Shown: positions 7,950 to 20,514 of the stretch, piece by piece | Position numbering within the stretch: the first letter of the stretch is position 1 | How the letters are laid out: each line of letters begins with the position of its first letter | DNA from: Photobacterium atrarenae | GTDB taxonomy: Bacteria > Pseudomonadota > Gammaproteobacteria > Enterobacterales > Vibrionaceae | Length of the DNA: 64,000 nucleotides | Assembly (NCBI RefSeq): GCF_024380015.1 | Contig: NZ_CP101508.1 | Span: 2,914,902 to 2,978,901, forward strand | Reading direction: 5' to 3' | Notes under the pieces: model-generated | What the model was told of the DNA's origin: nothing | What the model saw: only the letters and a program-made list of their open reading frames with translations | Database searches by the model: none | Made by a program: the position numbers and the translations under genes

Positions 7950-10355
7950 ATGAAATACGGCTATTTTGACAATGACAACCGCGAGTATGTCATCACCCGC
8001 CCAGACGTCCCGGCGCCCTGGACCAACTATCTGGGAACCGAGAAGTTCTGCACCGTGATTTCGCACAATGCGGGCGGTTACTCGTTTTATCAATCGCCGG
8101 AATATAACCGGATCACCAAATTCCGTGCCAACGCCAGCTTCGATCGTCCGGGCCATTACGTGTACCTGCGCGATGACGTCAGCGGGGATTACTGGTCCAT
8201 TTCCTGGCAACCGGTGGCCAAAAGCCTGGAAGAGGCGACCTATGAAGTGCGTCACGGCCTGTCTTACTCCACCTTCAAGTGTGACTATAACGGCATCTCA
8301 GCCCGCAAGACTTTGTTTGTCCCAAAAGGGGAAGACACTGAAATCTGGGATGTGGTGATCAAAAACAACAGTGATGCCCCGCGCACCCTGTCGGCGTTCT
8401 CGTTTGTCGAGTTCTCGTTCAGCCATATTCAGTCGGACAACCAGAACCACCAGATGAGCCTGTACTCATCCGGGACTTCCTACGAAGATGGGGTGATCCT
8501 GTGCGATCTGTACTACAACACCGATGACTTTACCGGCTTTTACTACCTGGCTTCCAGCTTCGATCCGGACAGCTTTGATGGCCAGCGCGACGCCTTCATC
8601 GGCCCTTACCGGGACGAGTCCAACCCGCTTGCCGTCGAGCAGGGCCGCTGCAGCAACAAGGTCCAGACCTGTTACAACCAGTGTGGCTCGCTGCATAAAC
8701 AATTTACCCTCCAGCCGGGTGAAGAGATCCGCTTTAACTTCATTCTAGGGATCGGCAAGCACGAAGCCGCCCGGGTGCGCGCCAAGTACCAGGATTTTGC
8801 CGAAGTTGATGCGGCGCTCGAGGCGATCAAAACCCACTGGGACAGCCGTTGCAACAAGTTCCAAGTGAAGTCACCCAACGAAGGTCTGGACACCATGATC
8901 AACGCATGGACCCTGTACCAGGCTGAGACCTGTGTGGTATGGTCCCGCTTTGCCTCTTTCATCGAAGTCGGTGGCCGTACCGGTTTGGGCTACCGCGATA
9001 CCGCTCAGGACGCGATCTCAGTCCCTCACTCGAACCCGCGCTCGACCCGGAAGCGTCTGGTTGATCTTCTGCGGGGGCAGGTGAGAGCCGGTTACGGTCT
9101 GCACCTGTTCGATCCGGACTGGTTCGATCCAGAAAAAGCCGACGTGAAACCATCGAAGTCACCCACCGTGGTCCCAACCCCAAGTGACGAAGACAAGATC
9201 CACGGCATCAAGGACACCTGTTCTGATGACCACCTCTGGCTTGTACCGACCATCATTAACTACATTCAGGAAACCGGCGAAGAAGGCTTCCTTGATGAAG
9301 TGATCCCTTATGCCGATGGCGGTGATGCAACCGTTTACGAGCACATGAAAGCAGCGCTGAACTTCTCCGCAGAATACGTGGGTCAAACCGGTATTTGTAA
9401 GGGTCTGCGCGCTGACTGGAATGACTGTCTGAACCTGGGTGGCGGCGAATCTGCGATGGTTTCCTTCCTGCACTTCTGGGCCCTGCAAGAGTTCGTTGCC
9501 CTGGCGAAGCACAAAGGCAAAGCTGCAGATATCGAGAAATATACCGAAATGGCAGCGAACGTGCGTGAAGCATGTGAACAACACCTGTGGGATGACGAAG
9601 GTGGCTGGTACATCCGGGGGCTGACAAAAGACGGTGACAAAATCGGGACAGCACAGCAAACCGAAGGCCGTGTGCACCTTGAATCAAACACCCTGGCAGT
9701 GCTCTCTGGTCTGGCGTCTCAAGAGCGCGGTGAGAAGGCCATGGATGCCGTGGATGAAAACCTGTTCTCTGAGTATGGTCTGCACCTGAACTCGCCATCT
9801 TTCGCGACACCGAACGACGACATCGGCTTCGTGACCCGCGTATACCAAGGCGTGAAAGAAAACGGCGCCATCTTCTCGCATCCAAACCCATGGGCCTGGG
9901 TGGCGGAAGCCAAACTGGGGCGTGGTGACCGTGCCATGAAGTTCTATGACGCGCTGAACCCATACAACCAGAATGACATGATCGAGAAGCGAGTTGCTGA
10001 ACCTTACTCTTACGTGCAGTTCATCATGGGCCGCGACCACGAAAACCATGGCCGTGCAAACCACCCATGGCTCACGGGGACGTCTGGCTGGGCATACTTT
10101 GCCGTGACGAACTTCATTCTGGGCGTGCAAACCGGCTTCAATGGCCTGACGGTTGACCCATGTATTCCGACAGCTTGGCCGGGCTTCGAAGTCAGCCGCC
10201 AGTGGCGTGGCGCGACCTTCAACATCAAGGTCGAAAATCCGGATCACGTCAGCAAAGGGGTTGTCTCGGTCACTCTGAACGGTGAAGCGATTGACGGCGC
10301 AATTCCGGAACAACCGGCCGGCTCCGTCAACACCGTCACGGTGATCATGGGCTAA
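7950..10355 (+). CDS. chbP: N,N'-diacetylchitobiose phosphorylase, GH94
   Basis: An 801-residue glycoside phosphorylase that splits (GlcNAc)2 with phosphate into GlcNAc-1-phosphate and GlcNAc, saving one ATP. Its length equals that of the characterised Vibrio proteolyticus enzyme, and its catalytic Asp falls at residue 492 (RADWNDCLN), the position reported there. The N-terminal beta-sandwich (~1-270) is followed by a linker and the (alpha/alpha)6 barrel; GRTGLGYRDTAQD lies near residue 345. No signal peptide is present, so it is cytoplasmic. SD AAAAGGAC precedes the ATG. A strong hairpin with a T-rich tail follows the stop. Codon choice becomes less GC-rich in roughly the second half. Confidence 0.96.
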   Translation: MKYGYFDNDNREYVITRPDVPAPWTNYLGTEKFCTVISHNAGGYSFYQSPEYNRITKFRANASFDRPGHYVYLRDDVSGDYWSISWQPVAKSLEEATYEVRHGLSYSTFKCDYNGISARKTLFVPKGEDTEIWDVVIKNNSDAPRTLSAFSFVEFSFSHIQSDNQNHQMSLYSSGTSYEDGVILCDLYYNTDDFTGFYYLASSFDPDSFDGQRDAFIGPYRDESNPLAVEQGRCSNKVQTCYNQCGSLHKQFTLQPGEEIRFNFILGIGKHEAARVRAKYQDFAEVDAALEAIKTHWDSRCNKFQVKSPNEGLDTMINAWTLYQAETCVVWSRFASFIEVGGRTGLGYRDTAQDAISVPHSNPRSTRKRLVDLLRGQVRAGYGLHLFDPDWFDPEKADVKPSKSPTVVPTPSDEDKIHGIKDTCSDDHLWLVPTIINYIQETGEEGFLDEVIPYADGGDATVYEHMKAALNFSAEYVGQTGICKGLRADWNDCLNLGGGESAMVSFLHFWALQEFVALAKHKGKAADIEKYTEMAANVREACEQHLWDDEGGWYIRGLTKDGDKIGTAQQTEGRVHLESNTLAVLSGLASQERGEKAMDAVDENLFSEYGLHLNSPSFATPNDDIGFVTRVYQGVKENGAIFSHPNPWAWVAEAKLGRGDRAMKFYDALNPYNQNDMIEKRVAEPYSYVQFIMGRDHENHGRANHPWLTGTSGWAYFAVTNFILGVQTGFNGLTVDPCIPTAWPGFEVSRQWRGATFNIKVENPDHVSKGVVSVTLNGEAIDGAIPEQPAGSVNTVTVIMG

Positions 10356-10363
10356 CCCGGATC

Positions 10364-10389
10364 GGGGGTGACTGCCCACCCCCGCTTTT
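10364..10389 (+). terminator. Rho-independent terminator or attenuator after chbP
   Basis: GGGGGTG (10364-10370) pairs with CACCCCC (10377-10383) around a six-base loop and is followed by GCTTTTT. It lies inside the catabolic operon, between the phosphorylase and the mutase, so it would lower rather than abolish expression of the mutase if partial. A second small inverted repeat (TCAAGCC-AA-GGCTTGA, 10415-10430) lies directly ahead of the mutase ribosome site AAAAAGGAG. Confidence 0.75.
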
Positions 10390-10449
10390 TGAAAACCATG
10401 TTGAAAACCATCTTTCAAGCCAAGGCTTGATAAGAAAAAGGAGTGCCAC

Positions 10450-11862
10450 ATGATCAAATTTGGAACCGGCGGCTGGCGAGCCCTGATCGGCGAAGAGTTT
10501 ACCCAGGCCAATGTCCGGCGAGTCGCCCAGGCGGTTGCCAATATCATCATCGCTGAAGAAGCCACCGACCGGGGCTTTGTGATCGGCTATGACCGACGCT
10601 TCCTGTCCGACAAGGCCGCGGTCTGGTTTTCTGAAGTGTTGGCCGGGAACGGCATTGTTGTCAGCTTTATCGACAAGTATGTCCCGACCCCGGTGGTGAT
10701 GTTCCAGTCCCGGGCGATCGGCGCCCGCTATTCGGCCTGTATTACCGCATCGCACAACCCGGCCGACTACAACGGCATTAAGGTCTTTATCGAAGGCGGC
10801 CGGGACGCTGACGAAGTAATCACCGAGAAAATCGAAACACAAATTGCCGGGCTCACGGATGCAGATATCCGGCACCTGGATTTTGCGCAGGCCAAAGCCT
10901 CCGGACAGATTGAGCTAATCAACCCGATGAATGAATTTGTCGATAGCATTATCGACTTCATCGACATCGAGGCGATCAAAAAAGCCCGGCTGCGCGTGCT
11001 GATCGATCCCATGTTCGGGGTCGCCAAAAACGCCCTGCAGACAGTACTGATCACGGCCCGCTGCGATGTTGATGTGATCAACGACGGCCAGAACCCGTCC
11101 TTCGGCGGCCTGATGCCCTCGCCCAGTGCCGCGACCCTGTACCGACTCAAACACTTAGTGGCCCACGAAGGCTATGACATCGGCATCGGGACAGACGGCG
11201 ATGCCGATCGCCTCGGCATCATTGATGAAAAAGGCAACTTCATTCACCCCAATGAAGTCATGCTGCTGCTCTATTACTACCTCCTGGAATACAAAGGCTG
11301 GAAAGGCTCTGTGGTGCGCAACATTGCCACCACCCACCTGCTGGATAAAGTCGCCGCAGCCTACAACGAACAGTGTTTTGAAGTGCCGGTCGGCTTTAAG
11401 CATGTTAGCGCTCAGATGGATGCCGATGACGCCCTGATTGGCGGCGAGAGCTCCGGCGGCCTGACGATTCGCGGCCATATCAAAGGCAAAGACGGCGTCT
11501 TCGCCTCGAGTCTGCTGGTAGAAATGATCAGCGTCACCGGCAAAAAGCTGTCAGAAATGCTCGATGAAATTTACGACAAATACGGCTACGCCTACACCGC
11601 AGAAGGTGACTGTCATTTCCGACCGGAAGAGCGCCAGCGCCTGTACGACAAGATCTATGTCGACAAAGCGCTGCCGGATTTCGGCTATGCCATCGAGAAG
11701 GTCAGCTATGCCGACGGCGCCAAGGTCTATTTCGAAAACGGCGGCTGGGCCCTGGCCCGCTTCTCCGGTACCGAGCCGCTGCTGCGCCTGTTTGCCGAAA
11801 TGGAAGACCGACAGCAGGCCGAGCAGGTAGTCGCACAGTTGAAAGCTTTTCTGGACGTTTGA
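10450..11862 (+). CDS. Phosphohexose mutase (phosphoglucomutase/phosphomannomutase family), probably GlcNAc-1-P to GlcNAc-6-P
   Basis: A 470-residue alpha-D-phosphohexomutase. The active-site serine motif TASHNPADYNG (~residue 100), metal loop GTDGDADR (~240), sugar-binding loop GGESSGG (~335) and phosphate-binding loop RFSGTEPLLR (~440) are all intact. Chitobiose phosphorylase makes GlcNAc-1-P, and a mutase last in the cluster would turn it into GlcNAc-6-P for NagA/NagB; this role is inferred from context and from the V. cholerae counterpart VC0611. The ATG follows AAAAAGGAGTGCCAC. A terminator lies between it and chbP, so it may also have its own promoter. Confidence 0.88.
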   Translation: MIKFGTGGWRALIGEEFTQANVRRVAQAVANIIIAEEATDRGFVIGYDRRFLSDKAAVWFSEVLAGNGIVVSFIDKYVPTPVVMFQSRAIGARYSACITASHNPADYNGIKVFIEGGRDADEVITEKIETQIAGLTDADIRHLDFAQAKASGQIELINPMNEFVDSIIDFIDIEAIKKARLRVLIDPMFGVAKNALQTVLITARCDVDVINDGQNPSFGGLMPSPSAATLYRLKHLVAHEGYDIGIGTDGDADRLGIIDEKGNFIHPNEVMLLLYYYLLEYKGWKGSVVRNIATTHLLDKVAAAYNEQCFEVPVGFKHVSAQMDADDALIGGESSGGLTIRGHIKGKDGVFASSLLVEMISVTGKKLSEMLDEIYDKYGYAYTAEGDCHFRPEERQRLYDKIYVDKALPDFGYAIEKVSYADGAKVYFENGGWALARFSGTEPLLRLFAEMEDRQQAEQVVAQLKAFLDV

Positions 11863-11870
11863 AGCAACAT

Positions 11871-11905
11871 GGCGCCCTGAAGCACCACTGCCGCTTCAGG
11901 GCGCC
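11871..11905. repeat. Perfect 13-bp inverted repeat after the mutase gene
   Basis: GGCGCCCTGAAGC (11871-11883) and its exact complement GCTTCAGGGCGCC (11893-11905) are separated by nine bases. No T-run follows on either strand, so it is not a standard intrinsic terminator. It begins eight bases after the mutase stop and may protect the 3' end of the mRNA. Confidence 0.7.
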
Positions 11906-11976
11906 GGAATCGTGAAGTCCTGTTGAAGCAGCTTAGCTGTTATTTTCGCAAGCCTTTGGTTTCGGGCTTTTGCGTC

Positions 11977-12007
11977 AAGGGTAGCCCGGCTACCCTTTTC
12001 TTTTTCT
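11977..12007 (+). terminator. Intrinsic terminator of the chitobiose operon
   Basis: AAGGGTAGC (11977-11985) pairs with GCTACCCTT (11989-11997) around a three-base loop, followed by TTCTTTTT. It lies ~115 bases beyond the mutase stop and is the clear end of the operon. Confidence 0.85.
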
Positions 12008-12310
12008 GCTGTTTGATCATCACTCACGTCGCCTCCATGAAGCCGAATCCTCGAACGGCAGCGTGACAGACTGCTCTCTCAAGGCAATTGGCAACAGCTA
12101 ACAAATGGACTACGACGTGCATGGATGCACTAATGTAGCGAAAGCCATGGATGGCCGAGAGTTGCTGCTCTTGTATTGCGACTGCGCATACAAAAAATCC
12201 CCGGCATTGCTGCTAGGGACTTGATGATTGGCGGAGGGCCGGGCTGGCGATCCAGCGGGACTCAAGCCGAAGGCTCGTGAGAGTCCATTCAAAACTCTGC
12301 AAAATGATAA
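12008..12310. other. Intergenic stretch between the chitobiose operon and the rRNA operon
   Basis: About 300 bases with no convincing gene. A 60-codon open frame on the minus strand (12110-12292) has no ribosome site and no recognisable protein character. A short palindrome (GTGCAT-GG-ATGCAC, near 12117-12130) is present. Nothing else could be supported. Confidence 0.5.
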
Positions 12311-12338
12311 AAAGCCCCGCTATTTCTAGCGGGGCTTT
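12311..12338 (-). terminator. Intrinsic terminator of the rRNA operon
   Basis: Read on the minus strand: AAAGCCCCGCTA, loop GAAA, TAGCGGGGCTTT, then TTATCATTTT. A twelve-pair stem with a GNRA-type loop and T-rich tail, starting eight bases beyond the tRNA-Asp 3' end, so it ends the 16S-23S-5S-tRNA-Asp transcript. Confidence 0.92.
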
Positions 12339-12346
12339 CAAAGAAG

Positions 12347-12423
12347 TGGCGGAGCGGACGGGACTCGAACCCGCGACCCCCGGCGTGACAGGCCGGTATT
12401 CTAACCAACTGAACTACCGCTCC
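12347..12423 (-). tRNA. tRNA-Asp (anticodon GTC)
   Basis: A 77-nt cloverleaf on the minus strand with encoded CCA. The acceptor stem GGAGCGG pairs with CCGCTCC, the D-arm is standard, the anticodon loop is CTGTCAC (GTC), and the T-arm contains GGTTCGAGTCC. It is the distal tRNA of the rRNA operon, downstream of 5S. Confidence 0.97.
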
Positions 12424-12478
12424 ACACGGCACTTAATCGAAGTCTTACTGTGATGGCTTCAATCAAGTTAATGTTCAA

Positions 12479-12597
12479 AGCCTGGCGATGTCCTACTCTC
12501 ACATGGGGAGGCCCCACACTACCATCGGCGCTGTTACGTTTCACTGCTGAGTTCGGCATGGGATCAGGTGGGTCCATAACGCTATGGTCGCCAAGCA
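12479..12597 (-). rRNA. rrf: 5S ribosomal RNA
   Basis: About 119 nt on the minus strand. The 5' end reads TGCTTGGCGACCATAGCG and the 3' end complements it (CATCGCCAGGCT); the conserved core CCATGCCGAACTCAG is present. It lies between 23S and tRNA-Asp. Ends are assigned by pairing of the terminal stem and could be off by one or two bases. Confidence 0.96.
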
Positions 12598-12722
12598 AAT
12601 TCTGTTTATCTTACGCCTTCGGCGGAAGATACAATCTCGGAAAATCTGACCAGTATTCTCAAACACTCCATTCAAGTGCTTGCGGAGTCCGTACTTCGTA
12701 AACAAAACCCCTTGGGTGTTGT

Positions 12723-15712
<2,990 letters not shown>

Positions 15713-15932
15713 ATACAACCCCAAGGGGTCTGTATCGCAAACAACCAAGGTTTCCATCAATGACTTGACGGATTAGTTTGTTTTGCCGGACTCTTTGTCT
15801 GTCTTCACTTTGAAAAGTGAAAGCAAACATACACAAGACACTTGAATGTGTGTTGCTTGAGAACTCGTTCCATCTTTCGATGAAACTTTAGTATTGAATG
15901 TCAAACATTCAATTTACTAGTCAGCTTTCCAG

Positions 15933-15946
15933 ATTGTTAAAGAGCA
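15933..15946 (-). promoter_or_regulatory. boxA antitermination site in the 16S-23S spacer
   Basis: The minus strand reads TGCTCTTTAACAAT, the classic boxA of rRNA operons, between tRNA-Glu and 23S. NusB/NusE binding to boxA keeps RNA polymerase from Rho termination in rRNA transcripts (established). Confidence 0.85.
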
Positions 15947-16006
15947 TGTGTTTGTATCCCGAGGGATAGACACTTTCTAACGGCACTCGTAAGTATGTTT
16001 AGAAAG

Positions 16007-16082
16007 TGGCGTCCCATAGGGGAGTCGAACCCCTGTTACCGCCGTGAAAGGGCGGTGTCCTAGGCCTCTAGACGAATGGGAC
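16007..16082 (-). tRNA. tRNA-Glu (anticodon TTC)
   Basis: A 76-nt cloverleaf on the minus strand with encoded CCA, in the 16S-23S spacer. Acceptor GTCCCAT pairs with ATGGGAC, the anticodon loop is CTTTCAC (TTC), and the T-arm has GGTTCGACTCC. A single tRNA-Glu spacer is one of the common arrangements in Vibrionaceae. Confidence 0.97.
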
Positions 16083-16149
16083 ACTGTTGTCTTTTACTAT
16101 TAACCAAGCAATCTGTGTGGACACTGCATCAAACAATGCGTCATATCGT

Positions 16150-17700
<1,551 letters not shown>

Positions 17701-17851
17701 AAAGTTTTGTTGTTTCCGAAGAAACGGCTCAGTGATTACTGATAAATTGACTGTGCCGATATAGCCGAAGCCATGTCGTTTTGGTCACTCAGTTCACTGA
17801 TAAATCTTTTGACTATCATTTCACGAGTGCCCACACAGATTGCATGGTCAA

Positions 17852-17865
17852 ATTGTTAAAGAACA
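17852..17865 (-). promoter_or_regulatory. boxA in the rRNA leader
   Basis: The minus strand reads GTTCTTTAACAATT, ~150 bases upstream of 16S, a boxA-type antitermination element matching the one in the 16S-23S spacer in its core CTTTAACAAT. Confidence 0.75.
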
Positions 17866-18024
17866 ATTCCTCATTCGCTTTCGCCCTGAGGAGGTGCGCC
17901 ATTCTAAGGATTCAAAGGGAAGTGTCAAACACTTTTTGAAACTTTATTTTTGAAGGCTTTCACCACTCCGACTCGTTGCTTGCTTTCTTATTTAAGAAGC
18001 AGCTCTCCGTGTCGGTGAGGCGGC

Positions 18025-18052
18025 ATTATAGAGACTTGGTTTAGGTTGGCAA
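18025..18052 (-). promoter_or_regulatory. rRNA operon P1-type promoter
   Basis: On the minus strand: -35 TTGCCA (18052-18047), a 16-base spacer, and a perfect -10 TATAAT (18030-18025), followed by the GC-rich discriminator GCCGCCTC typical of stringently controlled rRNA promoters. The start would lie ~320 bases before mature 16S. An A/T-rich stretch (AAATAATGG and a run of A/T at 18060-18070) sits upstream, where an UP element is expected. Confidence 0.85.
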
Positions 18053-18181
18053 GCCATTATTTCAAAAAAAACAGCCCCGCCAAACCAATCGCTCACAAAG
18101 CAGGCAAACCAGCCGTTATTGACTGGTTTGCAAGCAATTTGGGGAGGCGATGTAAAACAACGAGCAATCAGCACACCATCT

Positions 18182-18391
18182 TTAATCGGCGTCATCCTTG
18201 GCGGCGGCATAACGAAACGATAAAACCCCAATCGCGAATAACGCGAAAGGGATCGCAGCTGCGGTATATTCGACCCAAAGTTGCTCCGCCAGACTTTTAG
18301 ATAGAATCAGATGTCCGAATACCACTAGCGCCGCGCAAATAATAGCAACAACGATTAACTTGATTTGATCACGCTCAGGATGAGTTTTCAT
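18182..18391 (-). CDS. Small two-helix membrane protein of unknown function
   Basis: A 69-residue protein with a short charged N-terminus (MKTHPERDQIK), a hydrophobic segment at ~12-30, a second at ~43-60, and a charged tail (RYAAAKDDAD). A good ribosome site (AAGGAGACAAAGGT) precedes the ATG at 18391. It is transcribed towards the rRNA operon and ends ~130 bases upstream of the rRNA P1 promoter. The family was not recognised; it could be a DUF-type inner-membrane protein. Realness rests on the ribosome site and clean hydrophobic pattern. Confidence 0.7.
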   Translation of the reverse strand: MKTHPERDQIKLIVVAIICAALVVFGHLILSKSLAEQLWVEYTAAAIPFALFAIGVLSFRYAAAKDDAD

Positions 18392-18491
18392 ACCTTTGTC
18401 TCCTTATCCAAACGACAAGGTCATCAAAACACACCCCGAAACGATCGATGTAGAACAGTTCAGCTTGAATTACATTAGTACAGGTGTTGTT

Positions 18492-19931
18492 TTAGCGCTT
18501 TTCACACAATTCTGTTAAATAAGCCGCTAATTGGTACAGCGCCGTTTGATGTTTCTCATCCCACGGATAAGCACAATTAATCCGCATACAATGTTGATAG
18601 CGATGATCCGCAGAAAACAGGGTCCCCGGTGCAATACTAATCTGATACCGCTCCAACAAGTCCGTGAGGAGCTCTGATGTATCTATTGGTTTCGGCAAAA
18701 CCACCCACAAGAAATAGCCGCCAGCCGGACGTGTTACCTGGGTCCCGGCCGGAAAGCTTTCCTCAATCGCCCCAAGCATCTGCTGTTGCCGCTGTACCAG
18801 AGTCCGCCGTAATCGCCGGAGGTGATTATCATATCCCCCATGGTGAAGATACTGCGCCAGCGCCAGCTGGTTCGGTGCCCCAACCGACAAGGTCGACATG
18901 AACTGGAGCTCTTCGACTTGCCTTGCGTAACGACCGGCAGCAACCCACCCCACCCTGAGTCCGGGCGCCAGACACTTGGAAAAAGACGAACAATGCAAAA
19001 CCAATCCTCGATCATCCAGCGCTTTGAGCGGCATTGGCTTTTCGGCACCAAAATAAAGCTCGGCATAAACATCATCTTCGATCAGCGGAATATCATGCCG
19101 GGCCAGCACCTCATACACTGCCTGCTGTCGGCTCACCGGCATTGTCGCGCCTAGCGGGTTCTGGAATTTACTCATCAACCAACAAGCTTTGACATTATTC
19201 TGAGCAATGGCCTGCTCGAGACCTTCCGGAGACATGCCATCACGCGGATGCGTCGGGATTTCAACCGCCTTCAGGTTTAACCGTTCAATGGCCTGCAGGG
19301 CGCCATAAAAAGCTGGCGACTCAATCGCTACACTGTCGCCTGGCTGGGTCACGGCTGCCAGGCATAAACCCAACGACTCCATAGCTCCCGACGTGATCAC
19401 GAGCTCATCGAGAGAAACCTCAATTCCGTCCCTCAAATAACGCTGCGCAATTGCCCGCCGTAAATCCAGACTCCCCGGCGGCAGATCCGAAATACTGCTA
19501 TTGATCGGCATGGTTTTTATGGCCTGGCTCAGCAAGCGTCCAATCGCCGGGACCGGAAACAGAGACGGATCCGGAAAAGCAGAACCAAATGGCACCACAT
19601 CAGGCTGTTTACACGCCCGAAGCACTTCGAACACATGCCGGTTGATCCGGATCGAGCGATTTACAATTTGCGGCGTCGCCTGCTCCGGCTCAGAAAGGCG
19701 ATTAAAATGCGCCGCGACAAAGTACCCGGCTTTCGCCTTGGCATAGATCCATCCTTCGGCTTCCAACTGCTCATAAGCCTTCAACACCGTCATCACACTG
19801 ACAGATTGTGCCTTACTCATCACCCGAACCGAAGGAATACGCTCACCCGGCAACCAAATCCTTTCTTTGATTTGTCGCTTCACCTGATCGACGATGCCGC
19901 CATAACGGCTAGTGGGGATTTGCGATGACAA
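18492..19931 (-). CDS. MocR-type (GntR-HTH plus aminotransferase) transcriptional regulator
   Basis: A 479-residue fusion. The N-terminal ~75 residues form a GntR winged helix (QVKRQIKERIWLPGERIPSVR ... TVLKAYEQLEAEGW). The rest is a fold-type I PLP aminotransferase-like domain, with the PLP-binding lysine in SSFSKCLAPGLRVGW (~residue 315) and the substrate/PLP segment SPAFYGALQ. MocR proteins sense PLP or an amino compound and usually control the gene divergent to them. Here the divergent gene, 580 bases away, is the outer-membrane protein at 20515. The target is unknown; the family is clear. Confidence 0.88.
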   Translation of the reverse strand: MSSQIPTSRYGGIVDQVKRQIKERIWLPGERIPSVRVMSKAQSVSVMTVLKAYEQLEAEGWIYAKAKAGYFVAAHFNRLSEPEQATPQIVNRSIRINRHVFEVLRACKQPDVVPFGSAFPDPSLFPVPAIGRLLSQAIKTMPINSSISDLPPGSLDLRRAIAQRYLRDGIEVSLDELVITSGAMESLGLCLAAVTQPGDSVAIESPAFYGALQAIERLNLKAVEIPTHPRDGMSPEGLEQAIAQNNVKACWLMSKFQNPLGATMPVSRQQAVYEVLARHDIPLIEDDVYAELYFGAEKPMPLKALDDRGLVLHCSSFSKCLAPGLRVGWVAAGRYARQVEELQFMSTLSVGAPNQLALAQYLHHGGYDNHLRRLRRTLVQRQQQMLGAIEESFPAGTQVTRPAGGYFLWVVLPKPIDTSELLTDLLERYQISIAPGTLFSADHRYQHCMRINCAYPWDEKHQTALYQLAAYLTELCEKR

Positions 19932-20514
19932 GATGCCTATTCTCTTAATTACTTTCAGATAGTTAGAATAGTAACGACTTCACCCCAACGGTCAGAGAAA
20001 GAAGGCCGGGTTTATCCGGTAAGTGTGATAAAGGACAGAAAATGAGAGAAGCGCTGCGATACTGACGGCCTGTCCTGCCCATCTCCCACCCGAAATCTCG
20101 GTGCGTACATCAGGTTCGGTTGACGGGATGAAACTCAGCGCTTGAGCCCCCAGCCACCAAAGATGGAGCTTCTGCCAGGCATCGTACCCTCCCTTTCATG
20201 GCGATTGAAAACCGTATTTGACACGAAACTCGAGCAAACAGCCAAATTTCAGATATAGGCTCTAAAAAATCATGTTTCCCGTGATGAAACCCTGATTATT
20301 TCGTTTTCATGAAATTACATGAATTTTTAGAAGCAACACTTGGTTTCATTATTCAATACCCGGCGAATTAGCTGGTGATACTTTCTCAATAGCGATTTAT
20401 TGCTCGAAGCATGTCAATTAGTATTCCAGCTCTAATCATAACTAAAACAGTACGATTCTCATGCGGCCATATGGAGCGCCGTCATGAATACACATACAGG
20501 GAACAGGGCACGTC
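19932..20514. other. Long intergenic region between MocR regulator and outer-membrane protein
   Basis: No gene is supported in these 583 bases. The part next to the regulator and the part 20215-20514 are AT-rich. Between them, ~20050-20210 is noticeably GC-richer and rich in complementary segments. On the minus strand this middle part reads GAACCTGATGTACGCACC followed by GAGATTTCGGGTGGGAGATG, which recalls the 3' end (domain V) of a group II intron in decayed form, but I could not build a complete domain V. Treat as an unexplained, possibly mobile-element-derived segment. Confidence 0.4.

Noticed and set aside
12110..12292. A 60-codon minus-strand frame between the chitobiose operon terminator and the rRNA terminator
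   Set aside because: Too short, no ribosome site, no hydrophobic or domain pattern.
20060..20210. Possible TPP riboswitch on the minus strand (GCTGAG and AACCTGAT look like thi-box pieces)
   Set aside because: The required late segment (pairing after CTGAT, then GCGTAGGGA) is missing, and the downstream gene is a MocR regulator not known to be thiamine-controlled.
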